Shown: piece by piece, positions 21,053 to 32,929 of the stretch | Position numbering within the stretch: the stretch's first letter is position 1 | How the letters are laid out: each line of letters opens with the position of its first letter | The notes under the pieces: generated by a model | Database searches by the model: none | What the model was told of the DNA's origin: nothing | Seen by the model: the letters and a program-made list of their open reading frames with translations, nothing else | Translations under genes and position numbers: made by a program | NCBI GenBank assembly: GCA_037176725.1 | Contig: JAZBRS010000023.1 | Coordinates: 29,569,001 to 29,633,000, forward strand | From: Posidonia oceanica | Taxonomy: Eukaryota > Streptophyta > Magnoliopsida > Alismatales > Posidoniaceae | Direction of reading: 5' to 3' | DNA: 64,000 nt

Positions 21053-21975
21053 GAAAAGCTGACCCGGGCCGAAAAAGGTAAGAATATAGTATCTATGGTC
21101 GAGCTAAGGGACAAGTGGGCTAGGCCTAGGCTATTCCACAAGAAGAAGGAACCCTCCAAAAACAAAGGACCATCCATGAATGTAGGGTGGGAAATCATGA
21201 GAAGAATTGGCTACAAAAAGGACCAGGGCTTAGGCTCAGAAGGGAAGGGAATGAAGGAGCCAGTGAAGGCTTGTGACAGAGAAGGAAGGGGAGGACTCGA
21301 TTTTGACCAGTTCCCGGACGGAAGACCGTTACAGTGGAATCTACAAGGACATTTTACCAGCGTGGGGATATTCGATCTGAATTCATCTCCCCTGGCAAAT
21401 ATTATTTTGGCGCAATCAACCAAACATACTCTCCAAAGTGAAGAGGACACAGCCGACATGAACATTTCCGGCTTATTCCATACACTTGAATTGCCAGCAA
21501 AACCTCACGAAGGTCAGACTGCAAGAGAGTTGACAGCAAAGTCACCTGAAGGCTAGACTGTCGCAGCAAAACCCCACGAGGGTCAGACTGCAAAAGAGTT
21601 GCCAGCAAAACCTCACGAAGGTCAGACTGCAACATCATCGCCACCACTGTTAGGTGCACCGGCCCCCGAACCTCCGGATTGATCACCTCTTTCTGCTTCT
21701 CCCTCTTCCTCCAGCACTGCCGCTTCCAAGCCTCCGCCTCCTCCAGCTCCGGATATCTCTTCATCCTTGGAGCAAAGGCTGGGGCAGGTTCTACGAAAGT
21801 CACAACGACTCATGGACAAGGTTCGCCGCCTTACGGCTGATCTCTCTGAAGGGCTGCAACCTCAGAGACCTGAAGTTGACCTCGATCCAGGGGCCGACTA
21901 TGAGCTTCTCGAAGAAGATGGGAACGTCAATCCTGACAAGCCCGCCTAGAGAGGTGCCTACCTCTACTGATGGAG
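21053..21975 (+). pseudogene. G-patch domain and linker between protease and RT
   Basis: At 21187-21268 the frame encodes GWEIMRRIGYKKDQGLG and GKGMKEPV, fitting the glycine pattern of the G-patch (PF01585), an RNA-binding domain. A linker follows, with a 48-bp repeat encoding AKPHEGQTA-like units (21495-21635). Stops occur at 21050-21052, 21554-21556, 21680-21682 and 21947-21949. G-patch domains follow the protease in betaretroviruses, so this placement is a parallel. I am sure of the motif, not of a function here. Confidence 0.65.
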
Positions 21976-22048
21976 GTAACTCTAGGGGCATCCCCCTAGA
22001 TGCTGTAAATAAAACTTTGTTTAATTCTACATTGTTTTCATTTCCTAG
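21976..22048 (+). other. Candidate intron between protease and RT
   Basis: A 73-bp AT-rich segment with donor GGAG|GTAACT and acceptor TTTCATTTCCTAG|GA. Removing it converts the G-patch frame exactly into the frame used from 22050 on. Ogre elements are known to splice an intron at this place. Two upstream in-frame stops (21947, 21968) must then be decay. Confidence 0.4.
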
Positions 22049-23383
22049 GAATAAAAGTAATTTGCTTTCAGTTTTCAATAAGGGAGAGGATCACCATGTT
22101 AATTCTAGCAGCTCGCGGTCAACTTCGACCACCGCTTCCAAAACTGTGCGCGTGTGTCAATACACGGAGGCATTGCCTCAGGAGCTGGCTACGGCTAACA
22201 TGGTCTTCCTGATAGAAGAATTTGATAAGTTTGGGATGTGTGCAGGAATAGAAGCATATGAGCTGGTGAGCTACAGTGATGAGGAAGAATATCAAGAGGC
22301 AGACTCCGACCTCCTAAAGCACCTCATGGACAAATATGATGAGCAAACCAAGGCAGCTGAAGAGGAGACCGTGGAGGTCAACTTGGGAACCACCGAAGAG
22401 CCAAAACCAATACTCATAAGTGCAAGCCTGAGCCCAGAAGAGCGGGAAGAAATGATCCAAATCTTGAAAGAGTTTGTGGATGTGCTCGCTTTCAAATATG
22501 AGGATATGCCTGGACTGCACTCAGCCTTAGTGGAACACCTGCTTCCGCTAAACTCTGGAACAAGCCTGTCAAGCAGAAGCTGAGACGACTAAGGCTGGAA
22601 CTCGCCCTCAAAGTCAAAGAGGAGATTGACAAGCTCCACATAGCAAAATTCATCAGAGTGGTTGTGTACCCCAGTTGGGTCTCAAATATAGTACCAGTGG
22701 CCAAGAAGGACGAAAAAGTTCGGGTTTGCATTGACTATCGCAACCTCAACGCCGCCTGTCCCAAAGATGACTTCCCTTTGCCACATATTGATTTGCTAGT
22801 GGACAATACAGCGGGATTTGAGATGCTATCTTTCATGGATGGTTTCTCCAGCTACAACCAGATTAAGCTAGCAGAGGAAGACCAAGAGAAGACGTCGTTC
22901 ATCACACCATGGGGAACCTACTGCTACGTAGTCATGCCATTCGGTCTCAAGAACGCCGGTGCAACATATCGGAGAGCGATGATGGCCATCTTCCACGACA
23001 TGATGCATGATTGCATGGAAGTGTATGTTGACGACATCTTGGTCAAATCAAGAACAAGGGAGGCATACTTTGAGGCATTGAGAAGGGTACTGAGCAGAGC
23101 AAGGCAATATCAACTGAAAATGAACCCAAAGAAATGCATGTTTGGGGTAACTGCTAGGAAGCTACTGGGCTTCATCATCAGCAAAAGAGGAATTGAGGTG
23201 GACCCACAGAAGGCCAGAGTAATAGCACAGATGCCTCTGCCCAGAAACATCAAGGAACTCAGAGGACTTATTGGCCACTTACAATTCATTAGGAGATTCA
23301 TCTCACAGCATGCATATCAATGTAAACCATTTTATGAGTTACTGAAGGAAGGAAGCGAATTCACTTGGGATGAGAAATGCTAG
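22049..23383 (+). pseudogene. Reverse transcriptase of element A
   Basis: The N-terminal part includes EVNLGTTEEPKPI and YEDMPGL. After a one-base frameshift near 22550 the RT core (PF00078) follows: VCIDYRNLNAACPKD, FMDGFSSYNQI, MPFGLKNAGATYRRAM and the catalytic YVDD at 23024-23035. All three catalytic Asp positions are present. The enzyme copies the element RNA into DNA. A TAG at 23381-23383 (probably from CAG) cuts it from RNase H. Confidence 0.92.
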
Positions 23384-23914
23384 AAAGCTTTTGATGAACT
23401 CAAAGCATATCTCATGACTCCCCTAGTCTTGTCAGCACCTGTACCAGGGAAGCCTTTGCTACTTTATGTGGCAGCCACTGCATCATTAATAGGGGTAGTG
23501 CTAGCTCAGCATGATGAGGATGGAAAGAAGGAAAAGGCTATCTACTATCTGAATAGAACATTCCTTGGTTATGAAGAGAAATATACATCCATAGAAAAGC
23601 ACTGCTTGGCCTTGGTATGGGCATCTCAAAAGTTGAGACACTACTTCCTAACCCATAAAGTCTGTTACATTGCCAAAATGGACCCAATCAAGTATCTGTT
23701 CGAAAAGCCAGCCCTCTCTGGAAGGTTGGCAAGATGGCAACTTCTCCTCACTGAATTCGACTTGCAATATGTGTCCCAGAAGACAGTCAAGGGGCAAGCC
23801 ATTGCAGATCACCTGGCAGAACTACCAATAGAAGATTATCAACCAGTCCGGACAGACTTCCCCGATGAGGAGATACTGGAAATACAGGCCACCGAGTCTC
23901 CCACTCAACAATAG
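23384..23914 (+). pseudogene. RT-linked RNase H, catalytically degenerate
   Basis: This is the usual Ty3 position: KAFDELKAYLMTPLVL, LLLYVAATASLIGVVLAQ, then EKYTSIEKHCLALVW. The usual first catalytic Asp (in a TDAS-like motif) is absent. This loss is known in Tat elements, where the second RNase H takes over. A TAG at 23912-23914 stands where Trp is expected before LYFDGA. Confidence 0.8.
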
Positions 23915-24541
23915 ACTCTCTACTTTGATGGAGCACTCAACAGACAAGGGGCAGGCATCGGGGTAGCACTTCTCACTCCGGAGGGAGTTCTCATTCCTCG
24001 AGCTGTACAGTTAAACTTCGCCGCAAATACCAACAATGTTGCAGAATACGAGGCCTTGATCCTCGGACTACGCATAGCACTGGAGCTAGGGGCAAGGCGG
24101 TTGAAACTCATCGGAGACTCCCAGTTGGTTCTAAGACAAATTCTGAACAAGTATAGAACCCTCAACCCAAGGCTAGAAGAATACAAGGGCATGGCACGTC
24201 TCTTATTGGCATGGTTTCAGCAAGTGGTGTACGTCCACACCCTCCAGAGTCATAACCTCCTATCAGATGCTCTTGCTTCGCTGGCTTCCTCAATCGAGTT
24301 CCCCATCAACATCCGGGAGCAAACCATAATGGTTCAACAACATGGGACACCTGCCATTGACTCAACTGAGCCATGGGCCGTGGAGCTTAGACAAAAAGTT
24401 GGGGAACCAAGAGTAGGCATGTTTGAAGTTTGTTACAACATAGAGGATGACGGGAACCCATGGTTCTTTGACATCCAAAACTACATTCAAGACGGGATCT
24501 TCCCCGATTACGCAACTTCACAAGACAAGGAGGTAGTATGA
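23915..24541 (+). pseudogene. Second, archaeal-type RNase H (aRNH)
   Basis: LYFDGALNRQGAGIGV, VAEYEALILGL and LIGDSQLVLRQI give the Asp-Glu-Asp active-site set, and a C-terminal SDALASLAS follows. A dual RNase H is a hallmark of the Tat lineage and supports the classification. The domain itself is intact in sequence. A TGA at 24539-24541, probably from an Arg CGA codon, separates it from integrase. Confidence 0.88.
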
Positions 24542-25689
24542 AGGATGGCTAAAAGATACTTCATGAGAGCCGGGATCCTTTTCAAAAGGTCCTTCAGCGG
24601 AATACGCTGTGTCACCTATGAGGAGGTCGAAGTTATAATTGGAGAAATGCATGAAGGCATATGTGGAGGACACATCAGTTCTCAATTCATGGCAAAAATA
24701 ATATTGCGTAGAGGATACTACTGGCCCACAATGGAGGCAGATTGCACAAACAAAGTGAGAAGGTGCAAGAAGTGCCAGATCCACGCGGACAGAATACATG
24801 CGCCTGCATCAGAGTTGAATCCGACTCAAGCAGTGTGGCCCTTCTCCATGTGGGCATTTGATGTCGTGGGACCATCGACACTGAAAAGCAGAATAGGTTC
24901 ATCCTCACAGCCACTGAGTACTTCACCAAATGGACTGAAGCGGAAGCGTTCACTGAAATCATAGCTTCAAATCTTTGCAAGTTCGTGCGGAAGAATATCA
25001 TCTCAAGGTTCGGGATTCCAAAGAAATTGGTAGCAGAAAATGGCGCAATCTTCATATCCCAAGACTTCAAAAAGCTCTGTAAGAAGTTTAAGATCGATTT
25101 GCATCATTCATCGCCATATTACCCCCAAGGTAATGGGCAAGCTGAAGCTACTAATAAAGCATTAATCCGAATCCTTAAGAAAACGGTAGGGGCCAAGGGA
25201 CGTGACTGGACAGATAAGCTAATTAATACCTTGTGGGCCTATCGAACCTCCATAAGAATGCCTACGGGCCAAACCCCGTTTGCACTTACTTATGGTATGG
25301 AGACGGTAGTCCCATTTGAGGTCATGGTCCCCTCATCCAAGATACAACTCGACAATGAGATAACTGCCGAGGTTAAGAGGCAATTATTAAGTCTACAGTT
25401 GGATTTGCTAGATGAGAAGCGGTTGCAAGCAGCTGAGCATGCACGCCTCTACCAAGAACGACTTGCAAGAGCATATAAGAAAAAAGTAATTGAACGTAAA
25501 TTCAATATTAGTGAATGGGTGCTTAAAGAAATCTTTCCTCGCAAGCACGGGAAACTGAGACCAAATTGGGAAGGACCATACTTGGTGGTTGAGGCATATC
25601 CGGGCAATGCCTACTGTTTGGCCAGAGAGGATGGCACTAGGCTTGAATATCCTTGGAATGCACTGCACCTCAAAAGGTACTACCCTTGA
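24542..25689 (+). pseudogene. Integrase of element A
   Basis: The HHCC zinc finger (H...H...CKKC, about 24650-24780), the catalytic core starting WAFDVVGPS, and a C-terminal GPY/F module (RPNWEGPYLV) with no chromodomain. It inserts the cDNA into the host genome. A frameshift near 24890 follows the first catalytic Asp. The second catalytic Asp, usually in DNG, is Glu here (AENG, codon 25036-25038), so the enzyme is probably inactive. Normal stop at 25687-25689. Confidence 0.9.
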
Positions 25690-27064
25690 TATGCACACTG
25701 AACCATTAGACTACCCGTGCTCAAGGGCCTTCTACTGTTGAAGCCTAGGAATCTTGCCTTAGCCTCACCCCACAAACACCTTGTGGGAGAAGGAAAGGAA
25801 ATGGTCCCACACTGAGATAGAGGCAAATCATAAGGAGCCCCCTCCCAGTTCATGAATAACAAGTCCACACACAACCCTCAAGTCAGGCGCGTTACCCTAG
25901 TACAAATTGGGTAGGCATCTAAGGCCAAAACCTAGAAGCACAGAAAAGAGGAGAGTGTACCAAATGAAAGAGTGTCTTGGTTCGTCAAAGAACGAGTATC
26001 TATTGACCGAGCACTCAGAAGGGGTAAGACTACTTGCCAAAGTACCCAGAAAAGAAAGCAAAAAAGGTCAGAAAAGAAGGCAGCAAAGAAGCTGTCCATG
26101 AGCAAGGAAAAGAAAGAGTGTGGGAAAGACAGCAGCAAAGAAGCTGCCCAAGAGTCAAAAATAGAAAAGCTGGGGAATACTAAGCACGGTTGGAATCAAC
26201 CTTGAACTAAGAGGGGTTTAGGCTTCAAATCTTCAGCCAACATCTTAGGATAGGGCATGGACTTTCCTTCTACCCACATCCTACACTAAACACTTAGAGG
26301 CAAAGGGTAGAGGTCTAGGTCTAGGGGCAATTAGGTGCCAAAATAAGCTCGTGGTATTCTCTAACTCTAGGATGCACAAGGGACCAAACTGTTAAGGTTT
26401 TCCAACCATGAGGTCCCAAGTTTTCCCAACTTCCCGGAGGATTCTTCATCTCCCCATAAAGCCAAAAATCCAAAAAAAAAAAATGATAAAATCAAAAATC
26501 CAAAAAATGATAAAATCAAAAATCCAAAAAAAAATGATAAAGCCAAAAATCCAAAAAAAAATGATAAAATCAAAATTCCAAAAAAAAATGATAAATAAAA
26601 AAATCCAAAAATAGTGAATAGGGTAAAATTTACCCAACCAACATCATCTCATGAAACTGATAACAAGTAGAGGCCAGTGATGCGAAATCTAGGACATTTT
26701 ACGACTCCGCGTCGTACCCGACCCCTCCTATTCAGGACGGTCGCTTGGTATTCGCCTACGAGGTAAGACTGGGATCTCAAGAAGAAACAGTCCCTCGTTT
26801 GGCATATCATCTTTAGACAACAAAGCTGAGTCCAATGCTTGTTATTCAAAACCTAAGTTTCTATTAATTTCTTTCCCAGTCATAGCATTAGGTTTGCTTA
26901 AAGTATGCATTATATATAGATTATCACCAAGTGTTTTGTGACCATGCTAATTTCACAATGTTAAAAATGTTTCTGAGTTTCCAGGAGGCACTTTGGACTA
27001 GGGGCAATCATACCCCTAGATGGACTAACAAATCTGCTAAGGTAATGCAGGAAAACAGCCCAGG
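25690..27064. other. Non-coding region 3' of pol (A), with A-rich repeat
   Basis: Homologous to 1338-2800. An A-rich repeat of CAAAAATCCAAAAAA-TGATAAAA units occupies 26455-26615. No gene seen. Confidence 0.6.
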
Positions 27065-27166
27065 AGCGTTAAACGAGCAAATATCAGCGTCCAACGTTAG
27101 ACGCGCCATCTGAAGCGTATAACGATCAACAGAGTGATGTTGGACGCTTGATCTTCCGCGTCTTAC
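27065..27166. promoter_or_regulatory. Hairpin module downstream of PMD1 (A)
   Basis: GCGTCCAACGTTAGACGC core plus GCGTATAACG and GTTGGACGC arms. It is the counterpart of 2801-2905. Confidence 0.5.
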
Positions 27167-27342
27167 ATTTTAACTGTGACTTAGACTGCAGATTTTGGAC
27201 AGAGGGCATTTGATCAAACATCAAAGTCACCAGGGAGTATTTCTAAACTCAGAACAATTCAAAACACATGAACAAGGATGAAAATGAAATATATATATTC
27301 CCTGAAGAAGATACATGGTCCCCAAAAATAAGAATTGCCTAT

Positions 27343-28678
27343 CTAACCATCTTCTTCCTTTTTCTGCGCAGCACACCCGTCGCTTCGACCCACTCCTCGG
27401 GTTTGAGCAGTAGCTTTGAATACCACTTCCAATGCGCACCCTCCTGTGGTAGGCAGCAAGGAGCAGTTGATGGGCCCTCTGAATCATCATGGCAGTCCAG
27501 AGTCGACTAGAGAGCCCGAATGTAGTACACCATTACTGCATCAGATGGAAGACTGCGCTCCCGAACCCGAATATGAGGAATAAAGCTCAGCCGAGGCGGC
27601 ACCCCTTTCTTCTGCCCTGACATCTCAAAGCAACGATGGGAGTTGTATACTACAAAATGGGTAGGCCCTATCAGCTCCAACTCAACTGAAGAACCTCGTG
27701 CCTGTTGCTTATGAGAAAGGGACATGGAAGGCACGGAAATGTCAATAGGGGCAGCGGACAAAGTGCAAACCCTTTCCTCAATCAAATCTGTCTTCACGGG
27801 CCCAAGCCTCGAGAAATGGACTTGCAGCCACTTGGAAAGAAGGAAAGAAGAGCCTACAAAATCCCCACCAGTGGAAATGATAGTCAGGCCAAGATATGTG
27901 GCAGCAAGAATGGCCACTGAAGGAGAGTGCCAGAAATGCTCAGTAAGGCCTATCAAGAACTCGGTATGATAGACATCCAAGGAGAAATCCTTGGTGACAA
28001 ATAAAGTGAGGCCTCCAATCAGTAAATGCAGACACACCAACAGCTGATATTGAGAGGCAGATTCCTCAATCCACCGGAAGCTGAAGTACAAATGCACTAA
28101 GTTGAGTCTGCGACCTCTGATCACTGGGAAGGTAGGCGGAAGAGTGAAGATGCGGTCTACATATGTATGCATATACGCTGTCCCATACGGCAATGGGAAG
28201 TCAATATCTGGCCAGGCCGCTCCAATCTGAGTCACACCAAGCAGACCGTGAACATCCTCTACTAGGATTGTTGCCTTACAACCCCCAAAGAAGAAAGTAT
28301 GAGTCTCAGGACTCTAAAAGGCGCATGAGGCGTGAAGCAGGGGCCAATCCAAGTTTGTGCCCAACAAATCTAGAAGTCCATCAAAGCACATACGGGCCAG
28401 AATAGATTTCCTCTCTTGAGCCCAGAGCGCAAAATCCTTCACCCAAGTGGAGTAGTATGGGAAATCATTGTCAAAGCAAGGTGTCTTGGTAAAATTGAGG
28501 ATTTCCTGCAAAGAAGTTCAGAAGCATGAGGAACAAAGGAATGTGAGGGGACCAATGAAGAGGATCATACCTTCCCCATCTTGATAAGGGACATCATATG
28601 CCCTTCAATCTCTTCCAAAGGTTTTATGATCCCCTTCTTGTTGTGCATGAAGACATTGGGAACTGAGCTAGAAGCCAT
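27343..28678 (-). pseudogene. Antisense PMD gene 1, element A
   Basis: ATG at 28678, GT-AG intron at about 28509-28571, stop at 27343. The frame lost by the 4-bp duplication in B is intact here, so the middle and C-terminal parts can be read through: LPYGTAYMHTYVDRIF, FVTKDFSLDVYH, FVVYNSHRCFEMSG, VRERSLPSDAVMVYYI. The PMD signature FWSPETHTF has become F-stop-SPETHTF (28314-28316), and another TGG-to-TAG lies at 27507-27509. TATA box at 28776-28783. It probably encoded a protein of about 430 residues. Confidence 0.75.
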
Positions 28679-28775
28679 GAAAGCAAGAGAGAAGGAAGGA
28701 AGAAGCAAAAATCAGGAAGAAATCAGTAAAGAGGAAAAGGAGCAAGTATGCGTGAAAATCAGAGGGGTGGCCAAG

Positions 28776-29033
28776 CTTTTATAAGCACAGGAGGATCGTT
28801 GGAAATCTTTCACGCAGACATTGAGAAAATTTCGCAAGCATTCCGAAAGATTAGCCAAGAACAGGGAAGGAAAGAAAATTTTCTAGGCTCGCTTCGTTGT
28901 ACGCGAGATTATGCGCGTCCAACGTTAGCCGCGCCATCTGAAGCGTATAACGTTTAGAGCAGTTACCGGCGTTGGACACAAAAGTTGAAGCGGAAAACGT
29001 TGGCCGCACCATCTGAGACGTATAACATTTTAC
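28776..29033 (-). promoter_or_regulatory. TATA box and hairpin module of PMD1 (A)
   Basis: TATAAAAG (minus, 28776-28783) lies 98 bp before the ATG. The module at 28888-29033 has GCGCGTCCAACGTTAGCC, GCGTATAACG and AACGTTGGCCGC arms. Confidence 0.55.
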
Positions 29034-29507
29034 CAGTGACTTAAGTCACTGAACTTGGCTGAATCGGCCTTTGATCCGTGATTGAGTTGCATTCGCCTGT
29101 TTTGCCCATTCCAGAGGCTTAACTAAGTTGAAATACACGTGCGAGCATTGGTTTCATATTTTTCGGACATCCAGGCTAGTCAGAATTGCCGGTTGCTCAT
29201 TTCATCAAGTTAACAGCTCGTTAAGGCGACGATGACTTCGAAATTCAGTTCTTAAGCTCCCAGGTAAAATCTTTCCATATAACTATGTCATTTACATACT
29301 ATTTCACTTGAATATGTTGGTTTCAAGTTAATTTGAATTAATGGCCATTATTTTACCATATTGGTCACTTAAGTTCACTTTAGCTTTGGGAAAGGTAATT
29401 TAAAAGAAATATTTGACAAGTTTACTAAGTGTGCAGAAATATATATCATTTCAAAATGTACAATTGCTCTACAAAATCACCGGGGCATATCCTTGAAGTA
29501 CAAGAAG
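29034..29507. other. Spacer between PMD1 and PMD2 (A)
   Basis: AT-rich sequence conserved with 4793-5258. No gene or repeat seen. Confidence 0.5.
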
Positions 29508-32500
29508 CTAGGGAGCACTCTCTCTCTCACCCTCAGGAGCCGGAGCAGAAATTGGAGCAGGAGTAGAAACTGGAGCAAGAGTAGGAGCAGGAGCAGGAGA
29601 AGGGGCAGTAAGGGGACGAGGCGACTGTCGAACTGAAGCACCTGACAGGGCCCTGGAAACAGACCAGGAGTGGCTACCTGACCGGCAGCTCGACACAAGA
29701 GGAACAGACACCCCAAGCCTAACACTGGCAGTAAAGGCGAACCTCCAGTAGTGCCCCAGCTCGAACTCAAGCTGGGAAATAGTCTCCGCCATGCTCTGAG
29801 GAGGGAAACAATCCAAATGTCAGATACGAGCAAGGACAAAAAGGGCATGAAGAAGCATCAAATTAAATTATACCGCCTGAGACTGGGCAATCTCAGCGTC
29901 CCTATCAGCCACCTGCTGCTCCAGCTCCTGGACCCGAGCACTCCTAGTAGCGACTGTCCCCTCAAGTTCCTCTAACTTCCCGACCGAGCTGGCGGCTATG
30001 AAGTCACCAGCCCGCTCCCTCAGCTCGCCCTCTAGATAAGCAACCTGCAAGCAATGGTGTCAGTACCAAGGGGTTTTCAAAAGCAGAAACGAAATGAAAG
30101 CATATTTACCTTCTCCTGGAGTTGGGAAATCTCCTCTGAGCGGTCCGAAGGTGGAGCATCGCTGGTCAAAGGCTGAAAAGGAAGATCCAAGTCAAATCAC
30201 GATTCATATCCAAACAACAAAAGCTATTCATGAGAATATACCTGAGAAGCGGAGGCCCGTAGACGGTCAATCTCCCCAATCAGAGCGGAAAGCTACTGGG
30301 TCAAATGGCACTCCTGCTGAGCCCGCTCATCGGCTGTCTTGAGCTGCAAAAGGAAAGAAAGCCAATTAGCCAAATTGAATTAACAATGTACAAAATGCAA
30401 TTCAAAAGCTCACTGCTATCTCTAGCTGAGCGCGAGAAGACTGAACCTCCTCCAACAGGGCTGCACGAGAAACCACTGCCTCCCCGGGATCGGTGTCCCC
30501 CAAAGGAAGGTTCCCACGCCCAAGGAAGTGGGACCGGTGGAAGATCATCAAAGAGGAAAACTCCCAGTCTATCCACGCAGCCCAGTCCACCTCATCCTCC
30601 TCTGAAGCGTCCGTCGAAGCAGGGGAACCACGACAGGCCCAGTCCAGAAGCTGTGGGCCGTAGACATTTACCCAGTGGCGAGCACGGCTGCCCCCGCCGC
30701 ATGTCTCTCGCCAAACCCGGTGAGGAGGAGGAGAAGGCCGAGCCTACAGACGCCCTAGCTGCCGTACCGCCCTGCTGATCTGCTGGAAATGGCAGTGGTT
30801 CCAGCAGTGGATCCATACGTCCCGGTCAAAAATGGCCCGATCACGGGCAATCTCGGGGACGTCCGCGTGCTCTCCCTTGGCATAGGGACGCCAAGCCACC
30901 TGAAAAGAGCAATACATGTCAGTAAGCAGCATAAACAAATAAATATAAGCTGAAATTAAAAGTTACCTGAGCTGGGACAAGAAGCTCGAAAAGTAGACGA
31001 CCGACATAGCAGTTGTCATCAGCAGGCTCGAGGGCTTGCTCAGCAGCAGCCCAAAATAGTCCCCGGGGAAAAGGGACACTGGAAGGAGGAACTGGAAGAG
31101 GGCAAGGCGCAGAAAAGCAAAATGGTCCCACGCCCACATCTGCACGCAAAACAAGAAAGCCTGTTAGGAAGAATATAATATTCAATACAAGCTTAAATAT
31201 GTAGATCTACCTGAAGGAAAGGCAGGTTCCTTCCCAACTGGCGAGAACTGCCGTCAGTGAAGCGAAACAAGGTGGAGTACAGGTGCGCCAGGCTCGCCGC
31301 ACCCCAAGTATACTCTCCCACATGCTCCAGGTCCGCCAGAAGGGGAAGAAACCACGCCGAGAGCTTCGAGGAGGAGTGCGAGAAGAGCACCTCCCCGAAC
31401 AGCACCAAGAGAAAGGCCCGCAGCTACTGGTCAGCCTCCACGCCTGGTCCCTCAACTGTCTCCGCTAGCTCACTCACCCAGCGGACCGCAGAGGTAATCA
31501 CCACGAGCTGCTCCCCGCTCATGGCTAACTGGCGCCCCACGAGCTTCTGTGCCAAAACTGAGTAGCTCGGACGCACTCTCCCTGTCACTGGCCTGCCCGT
31601 AACCCGGAGACCAGTCAACCGCGCCATGTCCTCAAGTGAGAGGACAAACTCGCCTACCCGGGTCACGATCGAGCTCGTCCGAAAGTTCCACCGCTCTGCC
31701 ACCGCCTCCAGAAACATCGGACGGAGGGGAAAGTCCGGGATGGACAAGAAACACCCAAACCCCATCCGATCCAGACGCTCCTACTGGAAAGAAGCCAACA
31801 AGACATAGGACCGGCGGACCTGACCCCAGTAGCAGCGGGTCACAGTCGGTGCTCGACTCTATAAGTAAACAGGAAAATTATCAGCCCGGATGAAATAATT
31901 TACCAAAATAAAGGAAAAAAGAGTGGAAAATGTATACCTGCCCTCTGGAGGCCAGTGTGGCAGTGGCGTACTCTGATCGGGACGCGTCCCTGCGCGATCC
32001 CGACGCCTGCACCTCATCTCTGGGGATCACCTCCCGCCAGTAATCCAAGGGATCCCTCGCGACGCCCTCCGCCTCCTGCCGGACGAAATCCACCATGTTT
32101 TGCCACTAGCTATCGTCCTCCCCAAACTATGCAAGGAGGGGGTCAACCGGCCGCACCTCGGGCACCTCCGAGGGCCCCGCCTTGTCTGGACCGACCTCAG
32201 GTATTGCCTCTGAGACCGTCTCCTCGGAATCCTCCAAGCTGAGGGAAGTGCTCGCACTAGGGACCGCCTCTGCCGTCGACTCTCCGGCCTCTCCGGAACT
32301 AGAGCTCTCCCCCACAGTGGCCTCACTAGCCGTCATCTCCACCCCCGCAGCCATAGGATCGCCACCAGACGTCGCCCCGGACATCGCCGAGACACCTCCG
32401 GCCCCCACCGCGTCTGCCACGCCCACCTCGGCCTCCACGGCCACCGCAGCAACCGGCCTGGGCACCAGAGCCGCCGGCCCAGCCACCACAGCCGCTGGAA

Positions 32501-32696
32501 CAGCCCCTCCCGCCGCCGAGCTCGCCGCCCCGGCCTCCCCGCCGCCTGCCACGTGTCCGCCGGCGTCTCCCGCCACCGTCCCCTGCGCAGCAGCAGCCCT
32601 AGCCGCCGCCTCCACCGCCGTTTCACCGAAGGGGGAAGGGCCGGTCCTCGCCCGTTTCGCCGCTCGCGTGTAAAAATGGCTGATCTGCCGCTCCAT
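29508..32696 (-). pseudogene. Antisense PMD gene 2 with coiled-coil tail, element A
   Basis: It has the same exon order as the B copy. ATG at 32696 (MERQISHFYTRAAKRARTG); Ala-rich N-terminus; PMD exon (FPLRPMFLEAVAERW, EFVLSLEDMARLTGLRVTG); the WAWDHFAFLRLA exon with the Trp that B has lost; VWIHCWNHCHFQQ; coiled-coil exons (ELEGTVATRSARVQELEQQ); Ser/Pro-rich tail ending at 29508. Stops at 32106-32108 and 31791-31793 coincide with those in B. A further CAG-to-TAG lies near 31425 and another near 30295. The antisense orientation explains why introns survived. Confidence 0.72.
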
Positions 32697-32782
32697 GGTC
32701 GCCGGAGTAAGGGAGAAGCTCGCTGTCACCGGAGAAGAAGGGAAGAAGAAAATCAGTGGCCACCCGTGGTGTAGGACGAGGG

Positions 32783-32920
32783 TTTTATATATTTTAACGT
32801 TGTACGCGTGATTCCTAGCGTCCAACGCCTCGGGAAGGAAAAGGTGTTATACGCGTGATCTTTAGCGTTCAACGTTCTGCGAGTTATAGCGTTCAACGTT
32901 CTGCGAGTTAGCCGCTAGAT
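32783..32920 (-). promoter_or_regulatory. TATA box and hairpin module of PMD2 (A)
   Basis: TATATAAAA (minus, 32783-32791) is followed at once by AACGTTGTACGCG arms. At 32864-32909 a 23-bp unit (AGCGTTCAACGTTCTGCGAG...) is duplicated in tandem. Confidence 0.55.
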
Positions 32921-32929
32921 ATCCAGAAG

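Noticed and set aside
22658..25689. Integrated pararetrovirus as the source of the RT
   Set aside because: LTRs, PBS, PPT, integrase and second RNase H are present and no movement protein is seen; it is a Tat retrotransposon.
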